Below are positions 1-7,213 of a stretch of DNA of 64,000 nucleotides, in pieces. Position 1 is the stretch's first letter. Each line of letters begins with the position of its first letter. The DNA is from Prevotella melaninogenica (lineage in GTDB: Bacteria; Bacteroidota; Bacteroidia; Bacteroidales; Bacteroidaceae). Position numbers and translations under genes: made by a program. Below the pieces are notes generated by a model that was not told where the DNA came from, ran no database searches, and saw nothing but the letters and a program-made list of their open reading frames with translations. Location of the stretch: positions 1,178,001 to 1,242,000 of the forward strand of contig NZ_AP018050.1 in assembly GCF_003609775.1 (NCBI RefSeq), written 5' to 3'.

Positions 1-360
1 ATATCAGGTCTATTGATTATCATTCTCGAACGTACCCAAATGATTGGTATCTTAAAGGCACTTGGTTCACGTAATCGTCAGATACGTCATATCTTTCTTT
101 GGTTTGCTACCTTTATTATTGGTAGAGGTCTGCTTATTGGAAACCTCATAGGATTAGGCGTTATCTTCTTACAGAAGTGGACTGGACTTATAAAGCTCGA
201 CCCACAGACTTATTATGTAAGTACGGTGCCAGTAGAAGTAAACCTCCCCCTTATTATAGGTCTAAACATTGCTACAATGTTGGTATGTGTAGCTGTTCTG
301 ATTGCACCAAGCTATCTTATAAGTCGCATCCACCCAGCTAAGTCAATGCACTACGAGTAA
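1..360 (+). CDS. ABC transporter permease, FtsX/LolC-like, C-terminal fragment
   Basis: The reading frame is open from base 1, so this is the last 119 residues of a gene that begins outside the window. It carries the signature of the FtsX/MacB-like permease C-terminus: the cytoplasmic stretch ERTQMIGILKALG, which follows a membrane helix, then two hydrophobic segments (about residues 36-55 and 81-104) and the closing HPAKSMHYE. In the family this half-domain belongs to the permease of an ABC system that either extracts lipoproteins from the inner membrane (LolC/LolE) or exports peptides (MacB). The fragment cannot tell these apart. A LolC/E-type assignment is favoured because ERTQMIGILKALG resembles that group. 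Confident on the family, not on the substrate. Confidence 0.82.
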   Translation: MSGLLIIILERTQMIGILKALGSRNRQIRHIFLWFATFIIGRGLLIGNLIGLGVIFLQKWTGLIKLDPQTYYVSTVPVEVNLPLIIGLNIATMLVCVAVLIAPSYLISRIHPAKSMHYE

Positions 361-380
361 CAACATTTATTCCCTTCAGA

Positions 381-1100
381 ATGAAAACCATTAAAAGGAA
401 TCGAGTCGTTATCTATATTTCTGTTATTATAGAGATTATTTTAGTTGTACTTTGTGTCATTAAATATATCCCTGTATATAACATCTATATAGGAAAGCTG
501 CGGGCTAAGGATCTAATTGAAAGATTAGAAAATTATAAAAAACAGCACGGAGAATATCCAGAAACTTTGAAGCCTATAGGCTTTCCAAAGGCTGAAATAG
601 GTGAGTATGTGGAGTATAAAGGTACTTGTTATTATTATATAAGACACAGTGAATGTGACTTTGAATTGTTAATTCCTGATGGTTTAGACTCCCCTATTTA
701 CTATTCACTCGCCGAAAAATGGTTTAGTGTCAACAGGGGTGAAATTATCAAACAGCTTACAGAACCACTTTATAAAAAATATCTATTAGCAGAGTCTTCA
801 AATAAACTCACAACCTCAGTACGTAGCAACGTTACAAAAAGTGAGAAGGAAAACATTCCTTTCTTTAACTACACAACAGCAGACAGCATAATTTTTATTA
901 AGAAGTTTTATGACAAGAAACATATTGCTTCAAAGGGCTTTGCTTTAGTTGACGTTAAAACTAAAAGAATAAAGCCTATTGGAGCTTGGACTATATTTAC
1001 TTACAACGGAAAGAGTTATCAAGTTACTTATGACAAAGATTCATCTAAAGGACAAATTTTATCACGTCTTTACTTGCGGGTTACGTGCTGGGGCGAGTAA
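381..1100 (+). CDS. membrane-anchored protein with pseudopilin-like N-terminus, unknown function
   Basis: A 239-residue protein with one N-terminal membrane helix (about residues 10-30), then a polar region with LIERLENYKKQHGEYPETL (residues 46-64). The pattern LxxYKxxxGxYPxxL is typical of type II secretion pseudopilins of the GspG type just after their helix. There is no prepilin peptidase motif that I can see, so I do not call it a pilin. The rest is not recognised. It starts 20 bp after the permease gene and may be co-transcribed with it. Its last 71 bp overlap the next frame if that gene starts at 1030. Function is unknown; the likely place is the inner membrane facing the periplasm. Confidence 0.65.
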   Translation: MKTIKRNRVVIYISVIIEIILVVLCVIKYIPVYNIYIGKLRAKDLIERLENYKKQHGEYPETLKPIGFPKAEIGEYVEYKGTCYYYIRHSECDFELLIPDGLDSPIYYSLAEKWFSVNRGEIIKQLTEPLYKKYLLAESSNKLTTSVRSNVTKSEKENIPFFNYTTADSIIFIKKFYDKKHIASKGFALVDVKTKRIKPIGAWTIFTYNGKSYQVTYDKDSSKGQILSRLYLRVTCWGE

Positions 1101-1533
1101 ATTAGGTCTATTAACTATCTTATCTTTGATGGTATTTTCTTGTACGCATAGAAAGCCTATTGAAGTGAAGAAGCATAGAACTGATATTAGCTTTATTAAT
1201 AACCGAGATGTTCATTTTGATATCTTGTATGTGGCTTGCGATTCCTGTTTTCCTATTCACGATATTGGTTATCGTGTACGTGTAAAGTTATCCGCCAACG
1301 AGGATAGCCTTATAAGAACTATTAAGAAAGAACAATGGTTGCAACTTTTGCAGAATTCGGCAACTGATTATGCAGCCAATGCCTTGTTATATTCCCTTTA
1401 CAATCGTGATGCAATAGTTTTATTATACCATAGAGACATCGAAGATTGGAGGATGTCTATGAAGGAAGATGATATAAATTACTGGAAAGGTAATCTTCGA
1501 TTTTGTAAAGAAAATTACAAGGTTGAAAAATAA
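1030..1533 (+). CDS. putative lipoprotein, unknown function
   Basis: Open frame of 167 residues if read from the ATG at 1030; another ATG lies at 979. A hydrophobic stretch LGLLTILSLMVFSC ends in a Cys that could be a lipidation site (residue 38 from this start), followed by a polar acidic body with no motif I recognise. The start is uncertain: both ATGs lie inside the previous gene, and the N-terminal region before the hydrophobic stretch is longer than usual for a signal peptide. No ATG sits between the end of the upstream gene and the hydrophobic core. The pair may therefore be a true overlap or the scar of a frameshift. The stop codon at 1531-1533 lies inside the last unit of a 22-nt repeat array. 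Confidence 0.55.
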   Translation: MTKIHLKDKFYHVFTCGLRAGASKLGLLTILSLMVFSCTHRKPIEVKKHRTDISFINNRDVHFDILYVACDSCFPIHDIGYRVRVKLSANEDSLIRTIKKEQWLQLLQNSATDYAANALLYSLYNRDAIVLLYHRDIEDWRMSMKEDDINYWKGNLRFCKENYKVEK

Positions 1534-1678
1534 TTGAGGCTTAATTCGATTCGAATTAAGCCTTAATTGATGTTCAAAAGGGCGTTAATTGAAGCCTTAC
1601 TAACGCCCTTTAAGAGTCGAAGTAAGCACCTTTTCTTACACGAGTTTGTAATCATTTGATTTACTTTTAGTTACAAAG
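1525..1678 (-). repeat. family A 22-nt array, copy A1 (44-nt leader + five units)
   Basis: Read on the minus strand: a 44-nt leader (1678-1635) starting CTTTGTAACT, then five 22-nt units at 1613-1634, 1591-1612, 1569-1590, 1547-1568 and 1525-1546. Units begin AAAAGGTGCTTA, TAAAGGGCGTTAGT, AATTAACGCCC, AATTAAGGCTTA and AATTAAGCCTCA. The same leader and the same order of units occur at 17899-18052 and 26330-26483. Unit 5 overlaps the end of the preceding gene, and units 4 and 5 together form a hairpin (arms 1537-1548 and 1552-1563) that could end its transcript. Function unknown. Confidence 0.75.
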
Positions 1679-1808
1679 GTAATTGAAAATGCTATATTCT
1701 TATCGTTTTAAGGTATAATATAAGAAAAGTATGTAAACTTTTTTCTAATCCTTATTGTGGTATTTTTAGAGTGAAAATATTACTTATAAGTTTTATGTTG
1801 TTACTTAG

Positions 1809-1885
1809 CACGCATCGTGCTATTGGTAAGCACCAATTGTGTGAGAGCCTAACACCAATGGCGCGAATGCTAAACACTTTATAAA
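1809..1885. repeat. family B 22-nt palindrome array, copy B1
   Basis: Short palindromes of the form CAC-N5-GTG start at 1809, 1831 and 1853 with a degenerate fourth at 1875, exactly 22 nt apart. The linkers are 11 nt and end in TAAG or CTAA. Same layout as 9472-9548, 18227-18281 and 62489-62565. It lies 130 bp beyond family A copy A1, in the gap between a rightward and a leftward gene. Apart from A1 and B1, the 1534-1934 gap holds nothing else I can name. Confidence 0.75.
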
Positions 1886-1934
1886 ATACTACCGCAGTGG
1901 TGTCTTTTTAAGTCTTAATTCCTACAATAGACAT

Positions 1935-2360
1935 CTAAAGTTTATTGGGAGAAAACACCTCTCCTTCCAAGCCAACAATGGTATCAATTCTTATTTTTGT
2001 TCTATCTTTCATTATAATGATGCGTTCATTGGTTCGAATAGCCTTGACAACACCTGTAATTGTAAGGTATTGTCCACCATCCTTACGTCCGTCGGGTTGG
2101 AAGTAAGTAATTGTAATTGATGGTTCTTCTTCTAAACAAGTGGTAAGAATTGAAAGTTTTCTGTCCATCAATTGACGGTCGTCTTCCATCATCTCAATCT
2201 TTGAATTTGTTTGTCGGGCAGTCTCAGCAATTGCATCCCCATAACCAGTAAGAGCTGAAAAGGGGGCAAACTGTGCCGCCCGATTATAGAGACTCATCTG
2301 TGGATGTCGCTTTGAGACATGACGAGGAAGATGAATTATGTCGTCGTAATTATCTGTCAT
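1935..2360 (-). CDS. YolD-like protein
   Basis: A 141-residue soluble protein. The N-terminal part YNRAAQFAPFSALTGYGDAI (residues 26-45) and the following basic/acidic helix match the YolD-like family, small proteins usually encoded directly beside a Y-family translesion polymerase. The second half (EPSITITYFQPDGRKDGG) fits the beta-rich end of that family. It follows the polymerase gene with an ATGA overlap (2357-2360), so the two are translated from one message and probably act together in damage-tolerant DNA synthesis. Biochemical role of YolD proteins is not established. Confidence 0.82.
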   Translation of the reverse strand: MTDNYDDIIHLPRHVSKRHPQMSLYNRAAQFAPFSALTGYGDAIAETARQTNSKIEMMEDDRQLMDRKLSILTTCLEEEPSITITYFQPDGRKDGGQYLTITGVVKAIRTNERIIIMKDRTKIRIDTIVGLEGEVFSPNKL

Positions 2361-3877
2361 GCCTTATGTCCTCCTATCTGTTTGTTTCGTTCTCTTGCTG
2401 TCGAACCTTCATCAAAGTTCAAGCCACGAAGCATAGAGTTCTTACCAAATCGTTTTTTAATATTGATAATCGTTTCTTGTATCTTTCTTTCACGTGTCAA
2501 CTCGGCATCTTCAACCTGCTTTTCTCGCCTTATAGCTTCATAATCTGTAAACATATCAAGCTCAACAGGATTATGTGCCTTTTGCTTCATTTGCTCTTCA
2601 CTAATGACGTGATTAGTTGAGATACCCAATCTTCTGACTAATAATCTTTTATCAACAATCTCGTCATAAAGAGCAAGAACAGCCTTGGCTATTAGGCAAG
2701 TTGAAGACGTATATCGATGAAGATTGGCTGTTCCGTGTGAACTTTTTGGTACTTTTCGTCCATACCAGTCAACAGTAACAGGACCAGTATAGCTCTTTCC
2801 TGCAGGCGAAGTCAAACTTTCACGATCGTAGCTAACGTGTAAGACGAGTTGATCTGTAACGCAACGTTTCTCAACTAAGTCTAAGGCTATCGCATCAATC
2901 ATCTCCTGCACGACAACTCTTGTTTTACGAAAGCTGTATGGTTCTTGAAGAACTTGACCGCTACTCATTGAACTATGCTCTGGTCGATAAGCTTTAACCA
3001 TCTCCATTGTACATGGCTCCCAGCCCCAAGCATGGTCGATAAGCAACTCGGCATTTACTCCAAAGAGCTTATAAAGAAGTTCTTCTTGATGAATAGAGCA
3101 GCGTGCAATCTTGCCCATCGTGTCTATCCCATAGGAATATAGACGCTGCGCAATACCTCTTCCCACGCGCCAGAAGTCTGTAAGTGGGCGGTGATCCCAG
3201 AGTTTTTCACGATAACTTTGTTCATCTAATTCGGCTATACGCACTCCGTCTTTGTCAGCAGGAATATGCTTTGCAACGATATCCATAGCCACTTTACACA
3301 GATACATATTCGTACCAATGCCCGCAGTTGCTGTTATACCAGTCTCACGTAGTACGTCGCTTATCATCTTCCTTGCCAATTCATGACCTGTCATCCGATA
3401 GCTGGAAAGGTAAGCAGTAGCATCAATAAACACTTCGTCTATCGAATACACATGTATATCCTCTGGTGCTATATATCTCAAGTAAATATTGTATATCTTT
3501 GCACTATGCTTGATATAATGCGCCATGCGGGGAGGTGCTGTTAGATAGTCAACAGCCCAGTCAGGATGCTCTTCAAGTTCTTTTGCATTATATGATTTCC
3601 CCGTAAGTTCTTTTCCGGCTAAGATTCTACGCTCATCATTGACCTCTTTTAATCGTTGTATTACCTCAAATAAACGTGCTCGTCCTGGAATACCGTGTGC
3701 TTTCAACGAGGGTGATACTGCAAGGCAAATCGTCTTTTCAGTTCTTCCTTTATCTGCAACAACTAAGTTGGTTGTCATAGCATCAAGTCCACGCTCTACG
3801 CACTCCACACTGGCATAGAACGATTTAAGGTCTATGGCTATGTAAGTTCTGGTAGATGGTTTACTTGATGGAGACAT
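2357..3877 (-). CDS. Y-family translesion DNA polymerase (UmuC/DinB type)
   Basis: A 506-residue protein with the Y-family catalytic palm: first metal ligand in IDLKSFYASVE (D16) and the SIDE motif at residues 145-148 inside VYSIDEVFIDAT. The tract GIGTNMYLCKVAMDIVAKH is the usual basic region before the thumb helix-hairpin-helix. The C-terminal little-finger region runs to a charged tail. It is longer than E. coli Pol IV (351 residues) and closer to the UvrX/UmuC-like polymerases that pair with YolD. It leads a two-gene unit with the YolD-like gene. Expected role: error-prone bypass of DNA lesions. No LexA-type operator was recognised upstream. The start at 3877 puts the catalytic motif at the usual distance from the N-terminus. 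Confidence 0.9.
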   Translation of the reverse strand: MSPSSKPSTRTYIAIDLKSFYASVECVERGLDAMTTNLVVADKGRTEKTICLAVSPSLKAHGIPGRARLFEVIQRLKEVNDERRILAGKELTGKSYNAKELEEHPDWAVDYLTAPPRMAHYIKHSAKIYNIYLRYIAPEDIHVYSIDEVFIDATAYLSSYRMTGHELARKMISDVLRETGITATAGIGTNMYLCKVAMDIVAKHIPADKDGVRIAELDEQSYREKLWDHRPLTDFWRVGRGIAQRLYSYGIDTMGKIARCSIHQEELLYKLFGVNAELLIDHAWGWEPCTMEMVKAYRPEHSSMSSGQVLQEPYSFRKTRVVVQEMIDAIALDLVEKRCVTDQLVLHVSYDRESLTSPAGKSYTGPVTVDWYGRKVPKSSHGTANLHRYTSSTCLIAKAVLALYDEIVDKRLLVRRLGISTNHVISEEQMKQKAHNPVELDMFTDYEAIRREKQVEDAELTRERKIQETIINIKKRFGKNSMLRGLNFDEGSTARERNKQIGGHKA

Positions 3878-3941
3878 TTTGAGGAAAAAGTAGGTGTTTA
3901 AAAGTTTAATAAAATAGTATTGTAGGAATCAAAAGATGATT

Positions 3942-4031
3942 AAAGAGAGTTAGTGAAGTTAAGCACCAATCCTCTGTTACAGATAAATTAGCGTCTTACC
4001 TTACTTTACTAACTCTCTCTAAAATCCTTTT
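3942..4031 (-). terminator. long imperfect stem-loop downstream of the lipoprotein gene
   Basis: Arms 3945-3963 and 3995-4020 pair over about 18 bp with small bulges (AGAGAGTTAGT on one side, ACTAACTCTCT on the other) around a 31-nt loop. On the minus strand the stem follows the stop of the 132-residue lipoprotein gene and leads into a T-rich stretch, so it is probably that gene's terminator. The arm sequence resembles the stem at 7053-7135. Confidence 0.5.
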
Positions 4032-4040
4032 TTTCAGCTT

Positions 4041-4439
4041 TTAATAGTCTTTTTCAGTGTATTGTTCATCCAGCAACACCTTTGAAGGAGTCTTGCCTGA
4101 ACGATAAGTATATCTGAAATTGAAGCCAGCATCCTTATAACCTTTTGTACCAGCATCAGCCTTTAACGCATCATTTAAAGCTTTTCTTAACTCTGACTTC
4201 TTAGAAATAATAGCCTGTTCATTATCAGCATTTCCAACAAGTGAGTAATAGTAATGGATTGTACGAGTCGATGGTTCGAAGACCATACTGTCCATTCTTG
4301 TGTCATTTACTACGGGTGTAGGACACTTCTTCTCGGTATATTCTTTGCATTCCTGTGCTGCTCTGTCCTCCAGACTGTTACGACAAGCAGAAAGAGAAAG
4401 CAGCAGTACGCCTGCATAAAGTAAGTGTTTCATTCTCAT
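4041..4439 (-). CDS. small lipoprotein, unknown function
   Basis: A 132-residue protein with a clean lipoprotein signal: basic start MRMKH, hydrophobic core and LSAC with the lipid-accepting Cys at residue 19. The mature part starts with a charged helix containing ECKEYTEKKC and ends with a strand-rich region (FRYTYRSGKTPSKVLLDEQ). I do not recognise a family. It is a single gene with its own promoter (4517-4524) divergent from lepA and a stem-loop terminator behind it. Probably an envelope lipoprotein. Confidence 0.75.
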   Translation of the reverse strand: MRMKHLLYAGVLLLSLSACRNSLEDRAAQECKEYTEKKCPTPVVNDTRMDSMVFEPSTRTIHYYYSLVGNADNEQAIISKKSELRKALNDALKADAGTKGYKDAGFNFRYTYRSGKTPSKVLLDEQYTEKDY

Positions 4440-4516
4440 TCAAGTTAATATTAATTTGTAAGGGGCTTTATGTAAAGATAACACCTTTTATTTTCACCCT
4501 AACCATATATCTGTTG

Positions 4517-4524
4517 CAAAGATA
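4517..4524 (-). promoter_or_regulatory. Bacteroidetes -7 box of the lipoprotein gene
   Basis: TATCTTTG on the minus strand matches the TAnnTTTG consensus and lies 77 bp before the ATG at 4439. No good -33 box is seen at the standard distance. Confidence 0.55.
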
Positions 4525-4578
4525 AGAAAAAATAGGCAATTTCTTATTTTAAGGTTCTTAATTCTCAATATTTATAAC

Positions 4579-4586
4579 TATATTTG
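4579..4586 (+). promoter_or_regulatory. Bacteroidetes -7 box of lepA
   Basis: TATATTTG followed by C, a full match to TAnnTTTG. Transcription should start near 4592, about 19 nt before the ATG at 4611. This makes the TTG at 4584, which also opens the frame, part of the promoter and not a start codon. Confidence 0.65.
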
Positions 4587-4610
4587 CACTTTGAAAATAT
4601 AGACAAACGG

Positions 4611-6392
4611 ATGAATCATATAAGAAATTTCTGCATTATTGCCCATATTGATCATGGTAAGTCAACCTTGGCGGATCGTCTCCTTGAATATACTCAGACG
4701 ATAAAGATTACTGGTGGGCAGATGCTCGATGATATGGATTTGGAGCGTGAGCGTGGTATTACTATCAAGAGTCATGCTATCCAAATGGAGTACACATTGG
4801 ATAAGGAGAAATATGTCCTTAATCTTATTGATACTCCGGGACACGTAGACTTCTCTTATGAGGTGTCACGAAGCATTGCTGCATGTGAAGGAGCATTGCT
4901 GATCGTTGATGCAACACAGGGAGTACAGGCTCAGACGATTTCTAACCTCTATATGGCTATCGATCATAACTTGGAGATTATTCCTGTTATCAACAAGATT
5001 GACATGCCTAATGCTATGCCAGAAGAGGTTGAGGATGAGATTGTTGATCTTATTGGTTGTGACCCTGAAGATATTATTCGTGCCAGTGGAAAGACTGGTG
5101 AGGGCGTGCCAGACATTCTTGAAGCAATCATTAAGCGCATCCCTTCACCAACTGGTGATATCAAAGCTCCTTTGCAGGCACTTATCTTTGACTCTATTTT
5201 CAATTCCTTCCGTGGTATTATTACACTGTGTAAGATTGAGAATGGTGTCATTAGAAAGGGTGATAAAGTTAAGTTTGTACAGACAGGTATGGAATATGCT
5301 GCTGATGAAGTGGGCGTATTGAAGATGGATATGATGCCTACTCAACAGCTTTCAACGGGCGAAGTTGGATATATCATCTCAGGTATTAAGAATGCCACTG
5401 AGGTGAAAGTGGGTGATACTGTTACCCATATTGTTAATCCTTGTGAGAAAGCTATTGAAGGATTCCAGGAAGTTAAGCCTATGGTCTTTGCTGGCGTCTA
5501 CCCTGTTGATCCAAATGACTACGAAGGTTTGCGTACATCTTTGGAGAAACTGCAGTTGAATGATGCCTCATTAACCTTCCAGCCAGAGAGCTCTCAGGCT
5601 TTGGGCTTTGGTTTCCGTTGTGGCTTCTTAGGCCTGCTTCACATGGAGATTATACAGGAGCGTTTGGATCGTGAGTTCAATATGGATGTTATTACCACTG
5701 TTCCTAACGTAAGCTACATGGTATATGACAAGCAAGGAAACGAGAAAGAGGTTCATAACCCATCTGGTCTACCAGATCAGACAATGATTGATCATATTGA
5801 AGAACCATATATCAAGGCATCTATTATTACTTCCAGCGAGTTCATAGGTCCTATCATGACGCTTTGTCTTGATAAGCGAGGTGAACTTATTAGCCAGAAC
5901 TATGTGAGTGGAAATCGTTTGGAACTCCTCTTCATGATTCCGTTGGGTGAGATTGTGATAGACTTTTATGATAAGTTGAAGAGCATTTCAAAAGGATACG
6001 CTTCATTTGATTATCATATAGATTCGTACCGCCCTTCTAAGTTGGCAAAGCTTGATATTCTTTTGAATGGAGAGCCTGTTGATGCCCTTTCAGCACTGAC
6101 ACATGAGAGTAATGCTGTTGTGTTTGGACGAAGAATATGCGAGAAGCTAAAAGACTTAATTCCACGTCAGCAGTTTGATATCGCTATTCAGGCTGCTATC
6201 GGAGCAAAGATTATAGCAAGAGAGACCGTTAAGCAAGTACGTAAGGATGTTACTGCCAAGTGTTATGGTGGTGACATTAGCCGTAAGCGTAAACTTCTTG
6301 AGAAGCAGAAGAAGGGTAAGAAGCGTATGAAGCAGATTGGAAACGTACAGGTACCACAGAAGGCATTCCTTGCAGTATTGAAGTTAGATTAA
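4611..6392 (+). CDS. lepA: elongation factor 4 (LepA GTPase)
   Basis: A 593-residue translational GTPase, matching the usual LepA length. G1 is AHIDHGKST (residues 11-19), G3 is DTPGH, and G4 is NKID. The C-terminal LepA-specific domain ends with the basic [17 protein letters not shown] and the family ending [11 protein letters not shown]. LepA binds the ribosome and influences translocation and initiation-stage ribosome assembly. The start at 4611 is chosen because it gives the standard N-terminus [18 protein letters not shown] and lies just after a -7 box. A frame extension to 4584 would use a TTG inside that promoter. The Crp/Fnr gene follows after 28 bp and may be co-transcribed. Confidence 0.97.
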   Translation: MNHIRNFCIIAHIDHGKSTLADRLLEYTQTIKITGGQMLDDMDLERERGITIKSHAIQMEYTLDKEKYVLNLIDTPGHVDFSYEVSRSIAACEGALLIVDATQGVQAQTISNLYMAIDHNLEIIPVINKIDMPNAMPEEVEDEIVDLIGCDPEDIIRASGKTGEGVPDILEAIIKRIPSPTGDIKAPLQALIFDSIFNSFRGIITLCKIENGVIRKGDKVKFVQTGMEYAADEVGVLKMDMMPTQQLSTGEVGYIISGIKNATEVKVGDTVTHIVNPCEKAIEGFQEVKPMVFAGVYPVDPNDYEGLRTSLEKLQLNDASLTFQPESSQALGFGFRCGFLGLLHMEIIQERLDREFNMDVITTVPNVSYMVYDKQGNEKEVHNPSGLPDQTMIDHIEEPYIKASIITSSEFIGPIMTLCLDKRGELISQNYVSGNRLELLFMIPLGEIVIDFYDKLKSISKGYASFDYHIDSYRPSKLAKLDILLNGEPVDALSALTHESNAVVFGRRICEKLKDLIPRQQFDIAIQAAIGAKIIARETVKQVRKDVTAKCYGGDISRKRKLLEKQKKGKKRMKQIGNVQVPQKAFLAVLKLD

Positions 6393-6420
6393 AATCAAAG
6401 GTATAAGAAAGGAAAGGAAA

Positions 6421-7020
6421 ATGAAAGATTTGGTAAACGATACAAGAGATATAGCGCGTGAATTGGCACGTAAATATAGTACGATGACTCATGACGAGTT
6501 GGATGTACTTGAAAGTATCCTCGTGCCAATGAAATTCGCTAAAGGACAGATGATTCTCAGTGAGGGTGAGGTCTGCAAGCACGTTTATTATATAGAAAGA
6601 GGTCTTATTCGCCAATTCTATTTCAAAAATGGTAAGCAGATTACAGAACACTTAGGAGAGGACAGAAGTATCTTTATGTGTATTGAAAGTCTTTTCCGTG
6701 AGGAGCCTACTAAACTACAAGTTGAGGCTTTAGAGCCAACATGGGTTTATGCTCTACCAAAACAGAAGTTAGAGCAGGTAGCACTTCATAATGTCAACAT
6801 TCAGATTCTCTATCGTAAGATATTGGAAGAGAGTCTTATCACTTCACAGGTTCACGCAGACCTTGTACGTTTTGAGACTGCACAAGCTCGTTATAAGAGA
6901 ATGTGTAAGCTAAGCCCACAGGTTATCTTGCGTGCACCACTGGTTTATATTGCCAGCTATCTGCAGATGACCCCAGAAACATTAAGCCGTGTTCGTTCAT
7001 CAACATTGCTTGATGATTAA
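6421..7020 (+). CDS. Crp/Fnr-family transcriptional regulator
   Basis: A 199-residue protein. Residues about 25-130 form the cyclic-nucleotide-binding-like beta roll (FAKGQMILSEGEVCKHVYYI, ERGLIRQFYF). The C-terminal part ends in a short helix-turn-helix, APLVYIASYLQMTPETLSR, in which the recognition helix is SRVRSS. The arginine and acidic residues that bind cAMP are not apparent, as is usual in Bacteroidetes members, so the ligand is unknown. There is no cysteine cluster for an Fnr-type iron-sulfur centre. It lies 28 bp behind lepA and is followed by a strong terminator. Confidence 0.88.
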   Translation: MKDLVNDTRDIARELARKYSTMTHDELDVLESILVPMKFAKGQMILSEGEVCKHVYYIERGLIRQFYFKNGKQITEHLGEDRSIFMCIESLFREEPTKLQVEALEPTWVYALPKQKLEQVALHNVNIQILYRKILEESLITSQVHADLVRFETAQARYKRMCKLSPQVILRAPLVYIASYLQMTPETLSRVRSSTLLDD

Positions 7021-7052
7021 TACGTTTTTATACTAATCAAGCGTTATAAGCA

Positions 7053-7140
7053 GTTAGAGGAGTTAAATAATCACCTACTATTCGTATTGAAAAGCGAATG
7101 ATAGAAGATGATGGTAATTATTTAACTCCTCTAACTTTTT
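7053..7140 (+). terminator. rho-independent terminator after the Crp/Fnr gene
   Basis: A 23-bp stem with one mismatch (arms 7053-7075 and 7113-7135) encloses a 37-nt loop with its own smaller hairpin (CTATTCG with CGAATGATAG). The outer stem is followed by a T run starting at 7136. The stem is longer than needed for termination and resembles the one at 3942-4031. Confidence 0.75.
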
Positions 7141-7213
7141 TCTTTTTATAAATCATGATAGAAGGGAGAATACATTAATTGGGACTCCCAGTAATCTATC
7201 TAACCACCCTATC

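Noticed and set aside
4584..4610. Upstream TTG start for lepA
   Set aside because: The TTG is part of the -7 box TATATTTG, and the ATG at 4611 gives the normal LepA N-terminus.
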